NCBI RefSeq assembly: GCF_014642675.1
Contig: NZ_BMIS01000016.1
Span: 1 to 34,145 of the forward strand
Reading direction: 5' to 3'
Origin: Nesterenkonia cremea
GTDB lineage: Bacteria > Actinomycetota > Actinomycetes > Actinomycetales > Micrococcaceae
Length of the DNA: 34,145 bases
A program made the position numbers and the translations under genes. Each line of letters opens with the position of its first letter. Within the stretch, counting starts at the first letter, position 1. The notes beneath the pieces are model-generated. The model had not been told where the DNA came from. It was given only the letters and a program-made list of their open reading frames with translations, and ran no database searches. Positions 17,744 to 29,143 of this stretch are shown piece by piece.

Positions 17744-20293
17744 TCAGCGTTGGACGGCTCCGTGGCGCTGCTCGGCCAGGGCGACGGCGGCCGCACGGGC
17801 CTCGGATGCCTCCTCTGCGGTCAGCGTGCGGTCCTGGGCACGGAAGCGCAGGGCATAGGCCAGGGACTTCCTGCCCTCCTCGATGCCGGTGCCCGAGTAG
17901 ACGTCGAAGAGCTCGATGCCCTCCAGCAGCTCACCTGCGCCTTCGGCGAGAGTGGCCCTGAGCTGCGCGGAGGGCAGAGAGTCCTCCACGATGAGCGCCA
18001 CGTCCTGCGAGGTCTGCGGGAAGCCGGAGATCGGCTCCGCGGCGACCTTCTCGGCCGCAGCCGCGATCAGCGCCTCCAGGTCCAGCTCCATGACAGCGGT
18101 GCGCTCGGGCAGACCCCAGGCCTCGACCACCTTGGGGTGCAGCTCACCGGCGTAACCGATGGCGCTCTGCGCGCCGGACAGCCGCAGCTCAGCAGTGCGG
18201 CCCGGGTGGAAGGCCTGATGGGACCCCTGCACGACCTCCAGCTGAAGGTTCAGCAGGCCGGCCACAGTATGTGCAGACTCCAGGGCATCGGCCCAGTCAC
18301 GACGCCGAGCCTGCTGACCCAGCTCCGCGGCCGGCTCCTCGCCGGTCAGCGCCACGGCCACATGCAGCGGCTGGTCCGGGATGCCGGCCTCCAGCTCCGC
18401 GATGTGCTCCGCACCGGGGTGTGCGCCCAGGCCCGGGATGGTGGTGCTGCCGAGGGTCCCTCCGGGGTGGAAGACCCGGCCGGCCTCGAAGAGCGCCACA
18501 GCGCCGAACCCGCGAGAGACGTTGCGGCGAGCGGCATCCAGCAGGCCCGGCAGCAGCGTGGTGCGCAGCGTGGGGTGCTGGCTGGCGATCGGATTGGCCA
18601 GTCGGACCATCGGCAGCTCGGCGCCCTCCTCGGCGGCGCCGAAGAGCTGGTTGGCCTCCTCCGAGTAGAACGGGTAGCTCAGCACCTCAGTGAAGCCTGC
18701 ACCGGCCAGACCGGTGAAGACCTGGCGACGGCGCTTCTGCTCAGCGCTCAGCCCGCGGCCCGCCGGTGCCACCGGCAGGCGGGACGGGATCTGGTCGTAA
18801 CCGATGAGCCGTGCGACCTCCTCCACCAGAGCCTCCGGGATGGTCAGGTCCGGGCGCCATGCCGGCGGGGTGACCGTCCAGGACTCGGGGGACCGCTCCT
18901 CGACGCTTGCGCCGATGTCGCTCAGCGTCTGCCGCAGCTGCTCGGCGGTGTAGGACACACCGGTTGTGCGCTCAGCCAGAGCCGGGTCCAGGGTGATCGG
19001 CGCAGGCAGGGCAGGCTCGCCCACCTGGGTGATCTCCCCGCTGTCGGTGCCGCCGGCCAGCTCCACCAGCAGGTCCACCGCACGCTGGGCTGCGATGGCC
19101 GGCAGCAGCGGATCCACTCCGCGCTCATTGCGCTTGGAGGCCTCGGAGGGCAGCTTATGGCGGCGCTTGCTGCGGCTGATGGTGATCGGATCGAAGTGGG
19201 CGGCCTCGATCAGCACAGTGCTGGTGGACTCTCCCACCTCCGTGGCGGCTCCGCCCATCACGCCGGCCAGGCCGATGGCACCGCGGTCATCGGCGATGAC
19301 CAGGTCCTCGGCGTGGAGCTCGCGCTCCTTCTCATCCAGCGTGGTGAGCTTCTCCCCGGCTGCGGCGCGGCGCACACGGATGGCGCCCCGCAGGGACTCG
19401 GCGTCGTAGAAGTGCAGGGGCTGGCCCAGCTCCCACATCACGTAGTTGGAGATGTCCACGGCCAGGCTGATCGGGCGCATGCCCGCCAGACGCAGGCGCG
19501 CGGCCATCCACGGCGGAGTGGGCGCGTTGGGGTCCACGCCGGTGACCTTCCGGGCCACGAAGGAGTCGCAGCCGGGGGTGCCGTAGATGGGTGCGGAGTC
19601 CTCGAGGATGACCTCATGACCGGCCGTGCCGGCGTCGGGAACCTGAACCTGCTCGGCAGGGTCGGTGAACGCGGTGCCGGTGGCGTGGGAGTACTCTCGT
19701 GCCGCACCGCGGATGCTGAAGGCGTATCCGCGGTCCGGGGTCACATTGATCTCGGCGGCGGAGTCATAGAGGCCCAGCAGCTCCATGGCGTCGGTGCCCG
19801 GCTGGGGATCCAGGCCCAGAGTGCTGAGCACCAGGATGCCGGCGTGGTCCTCTCCCAGGCCGAGCTCCTTGACCGAGGCGATCATGCCCGCGGAGAGGTG
19901 GCCGTAGGTCTTGCGCGCCGAGATGGCGAAGTTTCCGGGCAGCACAGCGCCGGGCATGGTCACCACGACCTTGTCGCCCCGCTCGAAGTTGTGGGCGCCG
20001 CAGACGATGCCCTGCACACCGGAAGGATCGATCCCCTTGCCGGTCAGGGTCTGCTCCTGCCCCTCGGGGACCACGCGGACCTGGCACCAGTTGATGGTCT
20101 TGCCGTTGGACTGCTCCTCCGGGTGCTTCTCCAGCACCTCGCCGACGACGATGGGGCCGGAGATCTCGTCGGTGGGACGGTGGACGTCCTCTTCCTCGAG
20201 CCCGACCTTCACCAGCTCGGCCATGAGGTCCTCGGCCATCCCTGTCGCGGGGAACTGGGTGTATTCACGGATCCATGACAGCGGGATGCGCAT
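17744..20293 (-). CDS. pheT: Phenylalanine-tRNA ligase beta subunit
   Basis: The 849-residue protein is the large subunit of the alpha2-beta2 enzyme that charges tRNA-Phe. From the N-terminus it has an OB-fold tRNA-binding domain (about residues 40-155), the B3/B4 domain with the editing site that removes misattached tyrosine (about 220-400), the B5 domain (about 425-495), a catalytic-like core, and a C-terminal FDX-ACB anticodon-binding domain (about 755-848, with FPQTSQDVALIVEDS). It follows pheS after 3 nt. Length is normal. Confidence 0.97.
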   Translation of the reverse strand: MRIPLSWIREYTQFPATGMAEDLMAELVKVGLEEEDVHRPTDEISGPIVVGEVLEKHPEEQSNGKTINWCQVRVVPEGQEQTLTGKGIDPSGVQGIVCGAHNFERGDKVVVTMPGAVLPGNFAISARKTYGHLSAGMIASVKELGLGEDHAGILVLSTLGLDPQPGTDAMELLGLYDSAAEINVTPDRGYAFSIRGAAREYSHATGTAFTDPAEQVQVPDAGTAGHEVILEDSAPIYGTPGCDSFVARKVTGVDPNAPTPPWMAARLRLAGMRPISLAVDISNYVMWELGQPLHFYDAESLRGAIRVRRAAAGEKLTTLDEKERELHAEDLVIADDRGAIGLAGVMGGAATEVGESTSTVLIEAAHFDPITISRSKRRHKLPSEASKRNERGVDPLLPAIAAQRAVDLLVELAGGTDSGEITQVGEPALPAPITLDPALAERTTGVSYTAEQLRQTLSDIGASVEERSPESWTVTPPAWRPDLTIPEALVEEVARLIGYDQIPSRLPVAPAGRGLSAEQKRRRQVFTGLAGAGFTEVLSYPFYSEEANQLFGAAEEGAELPMVRLANPIASQHPTLRTTLLPGLLDAARRNVSRGFGAVALFEAGRVFHPGGTLGSTTIPGLGAHPGAEHIAELEAGIPDQPLHVAVALTGEEPAAELGQQARRRDWADALESAHTVAGLLNLQLEVVQGSHQAFHPGRTAELRLSGAQSAIGYAGELHPKVVEAWGLPERTAVMELDLEALIAAAAEKVAAEPISGFPQTSQDVALIVEDSLPSAQLRATLAEGAGELLEGIELFDVYSGTGIEEGRKSLAYALRFRAQDRTLTAEEASEARAAAVALAEQRHGAVQR

Positions 20294-20296
20294 GCC

Positions 20297-21385
20297 TCAG
20301 ACCTCCATTCCGAACTGCTGGCTGAACCGGACATCGCCTTCGATCATGTCGCGCATATCGGTGACACCGTTGCGGAACATCAGTGTGCGCTCCACACCCA
20401 TGCCGAAGGCGAAGCCGGTATGCTCCTGGGGATCCACGCCCGCAGCGCGCAGAACGTCGGGGTTGACCATGCCGCAGCCTCCCCACTCGACCCAGCGCGG
20501 ACCACCCTTGGCGTTGACGTCCCAGACATCCAGCTCGGCGGAGGGCTCAGTGAAGGGGAAGTAGCTCGGGCGCAGGCGGATGGCGGCCTCCGGGCCGAAC
20601 ATCTGGCGGGCGAAGTGCTCCAGAGTGCCCTTCAGATCCGCCATGGTCAGGCCCTTGTCCACGGCCAGGCCCTCGAACTGATGGAAGACCGGGGTGTGGG
20701 TGGCGTCGAGCTCATCGGTGCGGAAGGTCTTGCCCGGGCAGAGCACATAGACCGGCAGTTCGCGGCCCAGCAGCGCACGGATCTGCACCGGCGAGGTGTG
20801 GGTGCGCAGCACCAGGTGGGAGCTCTTGGGCTCCACGAAGAAGGTGTCCTGCATCTCGCGGGCCGGGTGGTCCGGATCGAAGTTCAGGGCGTCGAAGTTG
20901 AACCACTCGGACTCCACCTCGGGACCCTCGGCGATCTCCCAGCCCATGCCGATGAAGACGTCGGAGACCTCCTCCTGCAGCACCGAGAGCGGGTGCCGGG
21001 CGCCCAGCGGCTTACGACGCGGGGCGGCGGTGACGTCCACCGCCTCCTCGATGAGCATGCGCTCGGCGTGCTCGGCCTCCAGGACGTCGGTGCGGGCCGA
21101 CAGCGCCTTCTGGACACGGCCGCGGGCCGCTCCGAGCAGCTTGCCGGCCTCCTTCTTCTGGTCCTTGTCCAGATCCTTGATCTGGCGGTTGGCCAGCACG
21201 ATGGGGGCCTTCTCCCCGGTGTGGGCCAGCCGAGCCTCTTTGAGCTCCTCGAGATCGGCGGCGGCCTCGAAGGCCTGCAGAGCCTGCTGCACGGCGTTCT
21301 CGACCGCGGCCTCATCGAGGGGATGAGGCCCTGAGGAGGCAGCCTGCTCCTCAGTGCTGCCCGCAGGGCGTTCGGACGTAGACAT
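20297..21385 (-). CDS. pheS: Phenylalanine-tRNA ligase alpha subunit
   Basis: The 362-residue catalytic subunit has an N-terminal coiled-coil arm (about residues 20-110) and a class-II synthetase core. Seen motifs include [23 protein letters not shown] (motif 2 region) and [13 protein letters not shown] (motif 3). The ATG at 21385 is preferred because GGGAG precedes it; an extension would need a TTG at 21415 and overlap the promoter. On the minus strand CTGACC and TACCTT, spaced 17 nt, form a likely promoter that leaves a leader of only a few nucleotides. No T-box or leader peptide is visible. pheT follows directly. Confidence 0.96.
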   Translation of the reverse strand: MSTSERPAGSTEEQAASSGPHPLDEAAVENAVQQALQAFEAAADLEELKEARLAHTGEKAPIVLANRQIKDLDKDQKKEAGKLLGAARGRVQKALSARTDVLEAEHAERMLIEEAVDVTAAPRRKPLGARHPLSVLQEEVSDVFIGMGWEIAEGPEVESEWFNFDALNFDPDHPAREMQDTFFVEPKSSHLVLRTHTSPVQIRALLGRELPVYVLCPGKTFRTDELDATHTPVFHQFEGLAVDKGLTMADLKGTLEHFARQMFGPEAAIRLRPSYFPFTEPSAELDVWDVNAKGGPRWVEWGGCGMVNPDVLRAAGVDPQEHTGFAFGMGVERTLMFRNGVTDMRDMIEGDVRFSQQFGMEV

Positions 21386-21531
21386 ACTGCTCCCATAAGG
21401 TATGCGCTTGGACAATCCAGGTCAGTTTATGCGCTCGACTCCGCATCTGCAGAGTCGGGCACATGGAGCCTGCGGCCCGTAGGCTGGGGCATCGGATCAC
21501 TGAGACACCAGATGATGAAAGGTTTGCCACG

Positions 21532-21861
21532 ATGCACCTGGAGAAGACCTCCGCCGCCGTGTTCGCGACTGCGGGACTGTTCACCCTGACCGCCTGCGGC
21601 TCCGCGCTGCAGAGCGATGATGTGGAGGAGACCATGGTCTCCGAGCTTGAGGAAGCCGGCCTGACCGAGGAGGAGTTCGACGTCGACTGCTCCGGCGACA
21701 TCGGTGCCGAGATCGACGAGCAGATGGACTGCACGGTGGCGTTCGAGGAGGAGGACATTCCGGACGAGCAGTACCTCATCACCATCACCGACGTGGATGA
21801 CGAGGACGTCTACTACGACATCGTCCCTGAGAACGAGGCCGAGCAGCAGGACGAGGACTGA
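21532..21861 (+). CDS. DUF4333-like lipoprotein
   Basis: The 109-residue protein starts with a lipoprotein signal peptide: a hydrophobic stretch and the lipobox LTAC-GS, with the lipidated cysteine near residue 22. The mature part is highly acidic, with a pair of cysteines (DVDCSGDIG and QMDCTVAF) and a VTDVDDEDVYYDIV-like end. This resembles the actinobacterial DUF4333 family, whose function is unknown. The ATG at 21532 is chosen because GAAAGG lies about 9 nt upstream and the signal peptide begins there; an in-frame start at 21463 has no signal peptide. A TAGGCT box at 21480-21485 could be its -10. It diverges from pheST. Confidence 0.8.
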   Translation: MHLEKTSAAVFATAGLFTLTACGSALQSDDVEETMVSELEEAGLTEEEFDVDCSGDIGAEIDEQMDCTVAFEEEDIPDEQYLITITDVDDEDVYYDIVPENEAEQQDED

Positions 21862-21916
21862 TCACCTCGGTCCCCTCACACTTGAGTCGCCGAGTCCGTT
21901 GCGGAACGCGGATGCA

Positions 21917-21983
21917 CTTCAGAGCCCCGGTCACCCACCTGCCGCCTGCGAGACGACAGGGTGCGGCGACCGGGGCTCTGAAG
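21917..21983. terminator. Stem-loop between convergent lipoprotein and SRPBCC genes
   Basis: Perfect 16-nt arms CTTCAGAGCCCCGGTC (21917-21932) and GACCGGGGCTCTGAAG (21968-21983) flank a 35-nt loop. The hairpin lies just past the end of the lipoprotein gene and just before the end of the minus-strand SRPBCC gene. A bidirectional terminator is likely, though T-tracts are absent. Confidence 0.65.
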
Positions 21984-22000
21984 CGTGCGAGGCTCCCGCC

Positions 22001-22528
22001 TCAGAGCGACTCCTGCAGCCGCTTCCAGAATTCGCGGCCGGGCGTGGGATCCACGCCGAAGACCTGTGCATAGTGCTCGTGGATCTCGCCCCAGCCGGCG
22101 TGGGCCTCCTTCTCGGAGATCGCAGCGCCCGCCAGCAGCCCTTCCAGCCGATCCATATAGGTGTGCCAGCCGGCCGCGGTCTGCGCCGCAGGGGTCTGCG
22201 GATCGGCGAAGACGTGGAGGAACATCAGCCGGCAGGAGCGCTCATCTCCGGTGAGCTCGAAGCGGTAGAGATCTCCGTTGAAGCTCCAGGCCAGGGTGTG
22301 CGGCGGCTGCGCCTCGGTCACCTCTCCGGTCATGCCGAAGGCCTCCAGCTTCTCTCCGGCCTCCGGTCCCCACTCCACGGCGGCGGGGAACCACTGTTCC
22401 AGCTCTGCCGGCGTGGACACTGCCCTCCAGACCCGCTCGATGGAACAGGGAAGCTCCCGCACGAAGCGCAGTGCGGGGCGGCCCTCGATGGTCTCCAGCA
22501 CGCCGTCGCGGGCGGTGTTCTCGGTCAT
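22001..22528 (-). CDS. SRPBCC (AHSA1-like) domain protein
   Basis: The 175-residue protein has the START/Bet v1-like fold pattern of AHSA1 proteins: FVRELPCSIERVWRAVSTPAELEQWFP near the N-terminus, a WSFNGDLYRFEL strand region, and a C-terminal helix with GWHTYMDRLEGLLAG. Such proteins bind small hydrophobic ligands. It overlaps the ArsR regulator gene by 4 nt (ATGA). This ArsR-SRPBCC pairing is common in actinobacteria, where the regulator is thought to control the pair, but the ligand is generally unknown. Confidence 0.85.
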   Translation of the reverse strand: MTENTARDGVLETIEGRPALRFVRELPCSIERVWRAVSTPAELEQWFPAAVEWGPEAGEKLEAFGMTGEVTEAQPPHTLAWSFNGDLYRFELTGDERSCRLMFLHVFADPQTPAAQTAAGWHTYMDRLEGLLAGAAISEKEAHAGWGEIHEHYAQVFGVDPTPGREFWKRLQESL

Positions 22529-22827
22529 GGGTTCTCCCTGAGGTGGTGTTCGAGGCGGTCGAGCCGACTGGACCAGAGCATCCGATAGGGCTCCAGCCAG
22601 TCGACGATCTCTTCCAGGGGCTCCGGCTCCAGCGCATAGACGCGGCGCCGACCATGGACGCGCACAGCGACCAGTCCGGCCTCACGCAGCGCCTTGAGGT
22701 GCTTGGAGACTCCCGGCTGACTGAGGTCCATCCGCTCGACCAGCTCACCGGCGGACATCTCCCCCTCGCGGAGGAGGTCCAGGATCTGCCGGCGGTGAGG
22801 CTCTGCCACGGCGCTGAAGACGCTCAT
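22525..22827 (-). CDS. ArsR-family transcriptional regulator
   Basis: The 100-residue protein is a single winged helix-turn-helix: EPHRRQILDLLREGEMSAGELVERMDLSQPGVSKHLKALREAGLV, then the wing VHGRRRVYAL. The metal-binding CxC motif of arsenic sensors is missing, so it likely senses something else or acts through the SRPBCC partner. A -10-like TAATCT ends 6 nt before the ATG on the minus strand, suggesting a leaderless transcript. An inverted repeat over the start and promoter points to autorepression. Confidence 0.9.
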   Translation of the reverse strand: MSVFSAVAEPHRRQILDLLREGEMSAGELVERMDLSQPGVSKHLKALREAGLVAVRVHGRRRVYALEPEPLEEIVDWLEPYRMLWSSRLDRLEHHLRENP

Positions 22828-22860
22828 ACAGAAAGATTACCCTGAGGAAATATTTCTGTA
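22827..22860. promoter_or_regulatory. ArsR promoter and inverted-repeat operator
   Basis: TACAGAAAGAT (22827-22837) and ATATTTCTGTA (22850-22860) are near-perfect inverted 11-nt arms (one mismatch) separated by 12 nt. The repeat spans the minus-strand -10 box (TAATCT, 22839-22834) and reaches the arsR start codon. This is a typical place for an ArsR autoregulatory site. Confidence 0.65.
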
Positions 22861-22910
22861 CAGGCATATGGGTGCGAGCACAGCCAGCCCGACGCCGTCC
22901 GCTCACCCTC

Positions 22911-22945
22911 TTCCACTCGCTTGGCGTACGGCGTACGATATTTCG
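22911..22945 (+). promoter_or_regulatory. Candidate leaderless promoter of the UvrA-like gene
   Basis: TTCCAC (22911-22916) and TACGAT (22934-22939) are spaced 17 nt. The -10-like box ends 6 nt before an in-frame GTG at 22946. A direct repeat of GCGTACG overlaps the -10 region (22924-22937). Confidence 0.4.
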
Positions 22946-25349
<2,404 letters not shown>

Positions 25350-25360
<11 letters not shown>

Positions 25361-25508
25361 GCGCAGCGATGAGGACGTGCTGGTGGTCTCCGCGATCAGG
25401 CTGGCCTGGCGCAGCTGACTGGATGAGCAGGAGGACAGCCATCAGGGCGTCTGGCTGATGCTGGCGAAGAAGGGGACCTCCTCCCCCTCGCTGAGCCCCC
25501 GGTGCTGA
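25350..25508 (+). pseudogene. Small decayed gene with in-frame stop overlapping the uvrA-like end
   Basis: A frame starting at the ATG at 25350, inside the last codons of the UvrA-like gene, reads MAAERSDEDVLVVSAIRLAW and reaches a TGA at 25416-25418. The same frame then continues open to 25508 (LDEQEDSHQGVWLMLAKKG). Third codon positions are G or C in nearly all codons on both sides of the stop, as in the real genes nearby. A TGG-to-TGA change would explain the interruption. No family is recognised. A genuine short 22-residue peptide or an accidental frame cannot be excluded. Confidence 0.4.
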
Positions 25509-25595
25509 ACGGAACAGCCCAGGGGTTCAGCCTCTTGTGGAGGCTGTCAGCGCTGGTCTACCTTCGAACTGTGAGGTGCTGAATATCCGTTCAGC
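25504..25595. promoter_or_regulatory. Paired inverted repeats upstream of the second TetR gene
   Basis: GCTGAAC (25504-25510) pairs with GTTCAGC (25525-25531), and GCTGAA (25578-25583) pairs with TTCAGC (25590-25595) around a 6-nt centre. All share the half-site GCTGAA. The second repeat lies 20 nt upstream of the TetR start codon. They are likely operators for that regulator. The promoter itself is not clear. Confidence 0.55.
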
Positions 25596-25615
25596 CCCGA
25601 GGTGAGGAGGAGCCT

Positions 25616-26359
25616 ATGGTCTATCGCTACGGCGCCACGCGCACCGGCAGGGATCGATTCCGCGTGGACTCCGCACACCGGGAGAACGGCACCTCAGGCG
25701 CCTCCGGCCAGGAGACCCAGGAGAGCGCGCGGCAGCGGATCATCTGCGCCGCCATCGATCTCTACGGTGAGCATGGCTTCGATGGGGTGACGGTGAAGAC
25801 CATCGCCCAGCGGGCCGGAGCCTCGGCTCCCCTGGTCATCCATCACTTCGGCTCCAAAGCCGGGCTGAGAACTGCCTGCGACAGGTATGTGGCCGAGCAG
25901 TTCAGCCGGGTCAAGACCGAATCGGTGCGCCGCGGCAGCATGCCGCGCAACGTCGCCCATGAGGCGGTGATGGCCAACCGTCACCTGGTGAAGTACCTGA
26001 TGCGCGCTTTCGTGGCCGGCGGGCCGGAGGTGGATCTCCTCTTCGACCAGCTCGTGGAGGACTCCCTGGTCTACACCGCGGAGGCCGAGGAGATAGGGCT
26101 GGTCTATCCCAGCCGCAATCCGCGTCACCGTGCCGTGGTCCTGCTCCTGCAGTCCTTCGGCGGGCTGGTCCTGCACCGGCATATGGAGCGCCATCTGGGC
26201 ATGAGCCTGGTCCAGGAGGATCCGGACCCCGAAGGCCTGGACGCCTATATGGCCACTCTCATGGAGCTCTACACCCGACCACTGTTCAACGCCGAGGCCT
26301 ATTCCGAGCTGCTCGGCGCCGAACAGGCTGAGCAGGCCCCCGAGAGCTCCGCCCTCTGA
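25616..26359 (+). CDS. TetR/AcrR family transcriptional regulator
   Basis: The 247-residue protein has an unusual N-terminal extension of about 37 residues, then a TetR helix-turn-helix (about residues 38-85, with GVTVKTIAQRAGASAPLVIHHFGSKAGLR) and a C-terminal ligand domain. The ATG at 25616 has a strong ribosome-binding site (GAGGAGG). The gene precedes an ABC exporter pair by 112 nt, and GCTGAA-type inverted repeats upstream suggest autoregulation. The combination fits a drug-sensing repressor of the exporter, which is inference from context. Confidence 0.9.
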   Translation: MVYRYGATRTGRDRFRVDSAHRENGTSGASGQETQESARQRIICAAIDLYGEHGFDGVTVKTIAQRAGASAPLVIHHFGSKAGLRTACDRYVAEQFSRVKTESVRRGSMPRNVAHEAVMANRHLVKYLMRAFVAGGPEVDLLFDQLVEDSLVYTAEAEEIGLVYPSRNPRHRAVVLLLQSFGGLVLHRHMERHLGMSLVQEDPDPEGLDAYMATLMELYTRPLFNAEAYSELLGAEQAEQAPESSAL

Positions 26360-26471
26360 ACCCACCGCGCGTGAGACCCCGCGCGTCACACAGCAGCGCC
26401 GAAGCCGCGAGACATCCGCTCGACGGCAGCTTCGCCGATCTCAGCGCCGCCTCCACGAAAGGAACTGACCG

Positions 26472-27440
26472 ATGAGTGAGAACGCCCCGGTCATCTCTGC
26501 CGTCGATCTGGTCAAGGAGTTCGGCCCGGTCCGCGCCCTCGACGATCTGAACCTGAGCATCGCCCCCGGGGAGGTGCACGGCTTCCTGGGCCCCAACGGC
26601 GCAGGCAAATCCACCACCATGCGCGTGCTGCTGGGACTGCTTCGCCCGGACTCGGGGACCATCCGGCTCTTCGGCCGCGATCCCTGGCGAGACGCGGTGG
26701 AGCTGCACCGCCGCCTGGCCTATGTGCCCGGCGACGTCGAGCTGTGGCCCAACCTCACCGGAGGCGAGGCCATCGACGTGTTCCTGCGGCTGCGCAGCCG
26801 CGGCACCGGCCGCGCATTCGACCCGACCCGCCGCGATGAGCTGATCGAACGCTTCGACCTGGACCCCCGGAAGAAGACCCGGACCTACTCCAAGGGCAAC
26901 CGACAGAAGGTGGCGCTGATCGCCGCGCTGGCCGCTGAGGTGGACCTGCTCCTGCTGGATGAGCCCACCGCCGGACTGGACCCGCTCATGGAGGCCGTCT
27001 TCCAAGAGGTCATCCACGAGGCCAAGGCCGCCGGGCGCTCCGTGCTGCTCTCCAGCCACATCCTCTCCCAGGTGGAGGCGCTCTCCGACCGGATCTCGAT
27101 CATCCGCAGCGGCAATATCGTCGAATCCGGCACGCTCTCCGAGCTGCGGCATATGACCCGGACGACCATCGAAGTCCAGACCGAGTCCCCGGCGGATGAG
27201 CTGGCCTCGGTGAGCTTCGTCCACGCCTTCCACACCGAAGGCAGTCCGAGCACCGGCGAGCGCAGCGTCTTCGAGGTCGACGGCGACCACGTGGGAGAGG
27301 TCATGCAGCGCCTCGCCGGTCTGGGCGTGCACTCCATCGTGGCGCATCCGCCCACTTTGGAACAGCTGCTGATGCGCCACTACGGAGACGATCTCTCCGC
27401 CCGCGGCGTGAGCACCTCCACGCAGAAGAAGGTGTCCTGA
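26472..27440 (+). CDS. ABC transporter ATP-binding protein (drug-export type)
   Basis: The 322-residue protein is an intact ABC ATPase: Walker A GPNGAGKST at residues 40-48, a variant signature YSKGNRQKV near 138, Walker B LLLLDEPTAGLD near 158, and the switch histidine in LLSSHILSQVE. A C-terminal extension of about 90 residues is typical of DrrA-like exporters. GAAAGGA precedes the ATG. The permease gene starts 1 nt after its stop, so the two form an exporter. Natural substrates of this class are often antibiotics. Confidence 0.93.
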   Translation: MSENAPVISAVDLVKEFGPVRALDDLNLSIAPGEVHGFLGPNGAGKSTTMRVLLGLLRPDSGTIRLFGRDPWRDAVELHRRLAYVPGDVELWPNLTGGEAIDVFLRLRSRGTGRAFDPTRRDELIERFDLDPRKKTRTYSKGNRQKVALIAALAAEVDLLLLDEPTAGLDPLMEAVFQEVIHEAKAAGRSVLLSSHILSQVEALSDRISIIRSGNIVESGTLSELRHMTRTTIEVQTESPADELASVSFVHAFHTEGSPSTGERSVFEVDGDHVGEVMQRLAGLGVHSIVAHPPTLEQLLMRHYGDDLSARGVSTSTQKKVS

Positions 27441-27441
27441 C

Positions 27442-29097
27442 ATGAGCACCACAGTCTCCACGACGCAGCACACACCCAGCCCTGCCGCCCGCCAGGCCAC
27501 GCTGTCCGGGACCGGCACCCTGCTGCGGTTCATGATCCGGCGCGACCGGATCCGCACCACGGCCTGGGTGCTGGGGATCGGACTGATGGGCTTCTACTTC
27601 GCCCATGCCGTCCAGGTGGTGGCCGAGTCCCAGGAGGAGCTGCTCAGCGTCTCCGGGATGTATGCCGATCCGGTGGGCCGCATGATGGTGGGCCCCGGCT
27701 TCGGCATGGAGGAACCCACCCATGAACGGTTCTACTCCGGCGGCTATGCGCTGTTCATCTACATCCTGACCGCACTGTTCAGCGCCTTCACCGTGGTCCG
27801 CCACACCCGCTCCGAGGAGCAGACCGGACGGGCCGAGCTGGTCCGAGCCAATGTGGTGGGACGGCATGCCACGCTGACCGCCGCCCTGATCCTCACCGTT
27901 GCCGCGAATCTGGTGACCGCGGGGCTGGTCTTCGCCGGCGCCGCCTCTGCGGAGTATTCGCTCACCGGCTCAGCGCTGGTGGCCTCAGGCTCCCTGGCAG
28001 TGGGGCTGTTCTTCGCCAGCGCCGCCGCGGTGAGCTCCCAGCTCAGCGAGTCCTCCCGCGGCGCCAGCGCCATGGCCGGGGCAATGCTGGGCCTGGCCTA
28101 TGTGATCCGCATGGGCGGAGATATGGCGGAGGTGGGCGGCAATGCCCTCTCCTGGTTCTCACCCTTGGCGTGGGCGCAGCAGACCGCACCCTATGTGGAG
28201 GACCGGTGGTGGCCGCTGGCCCTGCCGGTGGGCTTCGCCGTGGTGCTCACCGCCCTGGGCTTCTGGCTGAGCACCAAGCGTGATGTGGCCGCCAGCCTGA
28301 TCCCGGTGCGGCTGGGCCGCAGCAGGGCTCGGCCGTCCCTGGGCACGCCAGCGGGGCTGGCCGCCCATACGCTGCGCGGAGGTCTGCGCGGCTGGGGCAT
28401 CGCCCTGCTGCTGACCGCCCTGATGTTCGGCGCATTCGCCCAGACCATGGTCGATGCCGCCGACACCCTCCCCGAGGAGATGGGCCAGATGTTCGCCGGC
28501 GAGGACATGATGCTGGGCTATCTGGCCTATATGGCTCTTTTCATGGCGGTCTTCGTGGGCGCGGCAGGGGTCAGCGGACTGCAGCAGCTGCGCGGCGAGG
28601 AGAGCCGCGGCCGGGCCGAGTATGCGCTCTCGGCACCGGTGAGCCGGCTGGGCTGGCTCGGCGCCCACCTGGGCGTGCTGCTGGCCGGGCTGCTGCTGAT
28701 CCTGGCCGTGGTCGGCGTCGGGATGGGCCTGGGCGCGATGGCCTCGTTGGAGGAGGACGGCGGCCGCTGGTTCGGTGAGCTGTTCCTGGCCGCGGTCCTG
28801 CAGGCCCCTGCGGTCTTCGCCGTGGTGGGAATCGTGACGGCCCTGCTGGGCTGGCTGCCGCGGCTGGCGGCACCGGTGGGATGGGTGCTGATCGGCTTCG
28901 CCGGTGTGATGGCCAGCTTCGGCTCCCTGCTGGAGCTGCCGGAGGCGGTGACCGAGCTGAACCTCTACGGACATCTGAGCGAATACCCGGTGGAGGAGAT
29001 CGCCTGGACGCCGGTGCTGGTGCTCAGCGGGATCGGAATCGCCGGCCTCGTGCTGGGTCTGCTGGGGTGGACCCGCCGGGAGGTGAACCGGGTGTGA
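27442..29097 (+). CDS. ABC-2 type permease, polyketide-antibiotic exporter family
   Basis: The 551-residue integral membrane protein has about 12 hydrophobic segments in two similar halves. Each half begins with a region resembling ABC-2 permease starts (RFMIRRDRIRTTAWVLGIGLMG and HTLRGGLRGWGIALLLTALMFG). This double layout is found in putative exporters of polyketide antibiotics. It works with the ATPase encoded just upstream. The substrate is not shown by the sequence, and no biosynthetic genes are in the window, so self-protection against a foreign compound is as likely as export of an own product. Confidence 0.88.
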   Translation: MSTTVSTTQHTPSPAARQATLSGTGTLLRFMIRRDRIRTTAWVLGIGLMGFYFAHAVQVVAESQEELLSVSGMYADPVGRMMVGPGFGMEEPTHERFYSGGYALFIYILTALFSAFTVVRHTRSEEQTGRAELVRANVVGRHATLTAALILTVAANLVTAGLVFAGAASAEYSLTGSALVASGSLAVGLFFASAAAVSSQLSESSRGASAMAGAMLGLAYVIRMGGDMAEVGGNALSWFSPLAWAQQTAPYVEDRWWPLALPVGFAVVLTALGFWLSTKRDVAASLIPVRLGRSRARPSLGTPAGLAAHTLRGGLRGWGIALLLTALMFGAFAQTMVDAADTLPEEMGQMFAGEDMMLGYLAYMALFMAVFVGAAGVSGLQQLRGEESRGRAEYALSAPVSRLGWLGAHLGVLLAGLLLILAVVGVGMGLGAMASLEEDGGRWFGELFLAAVLQAPAVFAVVGIVTALLGWLPRLAAPVGWVLIGFAGVMASFGSLLELPEAVTELNLYGHLSEYPVEEIAWTPVLVLSGIGIAGLVLGLLGWTRREVNRV

Positions 29098-29143
29098 CCA
29101 CTGATCCGCTGTCGGCCGGTCTCATATCAGGAAGAACAGCCGC

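Noticed and set aside
17723..20278. A very long open frame (about 850 codons) on the plus strand
   Set aside because: It is the mirror of pheT on the opposite strand. In high-GC coding DNA the antisense frame is often open, and the encoded residues show no domain while pheT is complete.
21386..21531. Possible T-box or phenylalanine leader peptide upstream of pheS
   Set aside because: The promoter appears to lie directly before pheS, leaving only a few nucleotides of leader, and no T-box motif or run of Phe codons is seen.
26286..27560. Minus-strand frame opposite the ABC ATPase gene
   Set aside because: Antisense to a gene with clear Walker and switch motifs; the product is low complexity.
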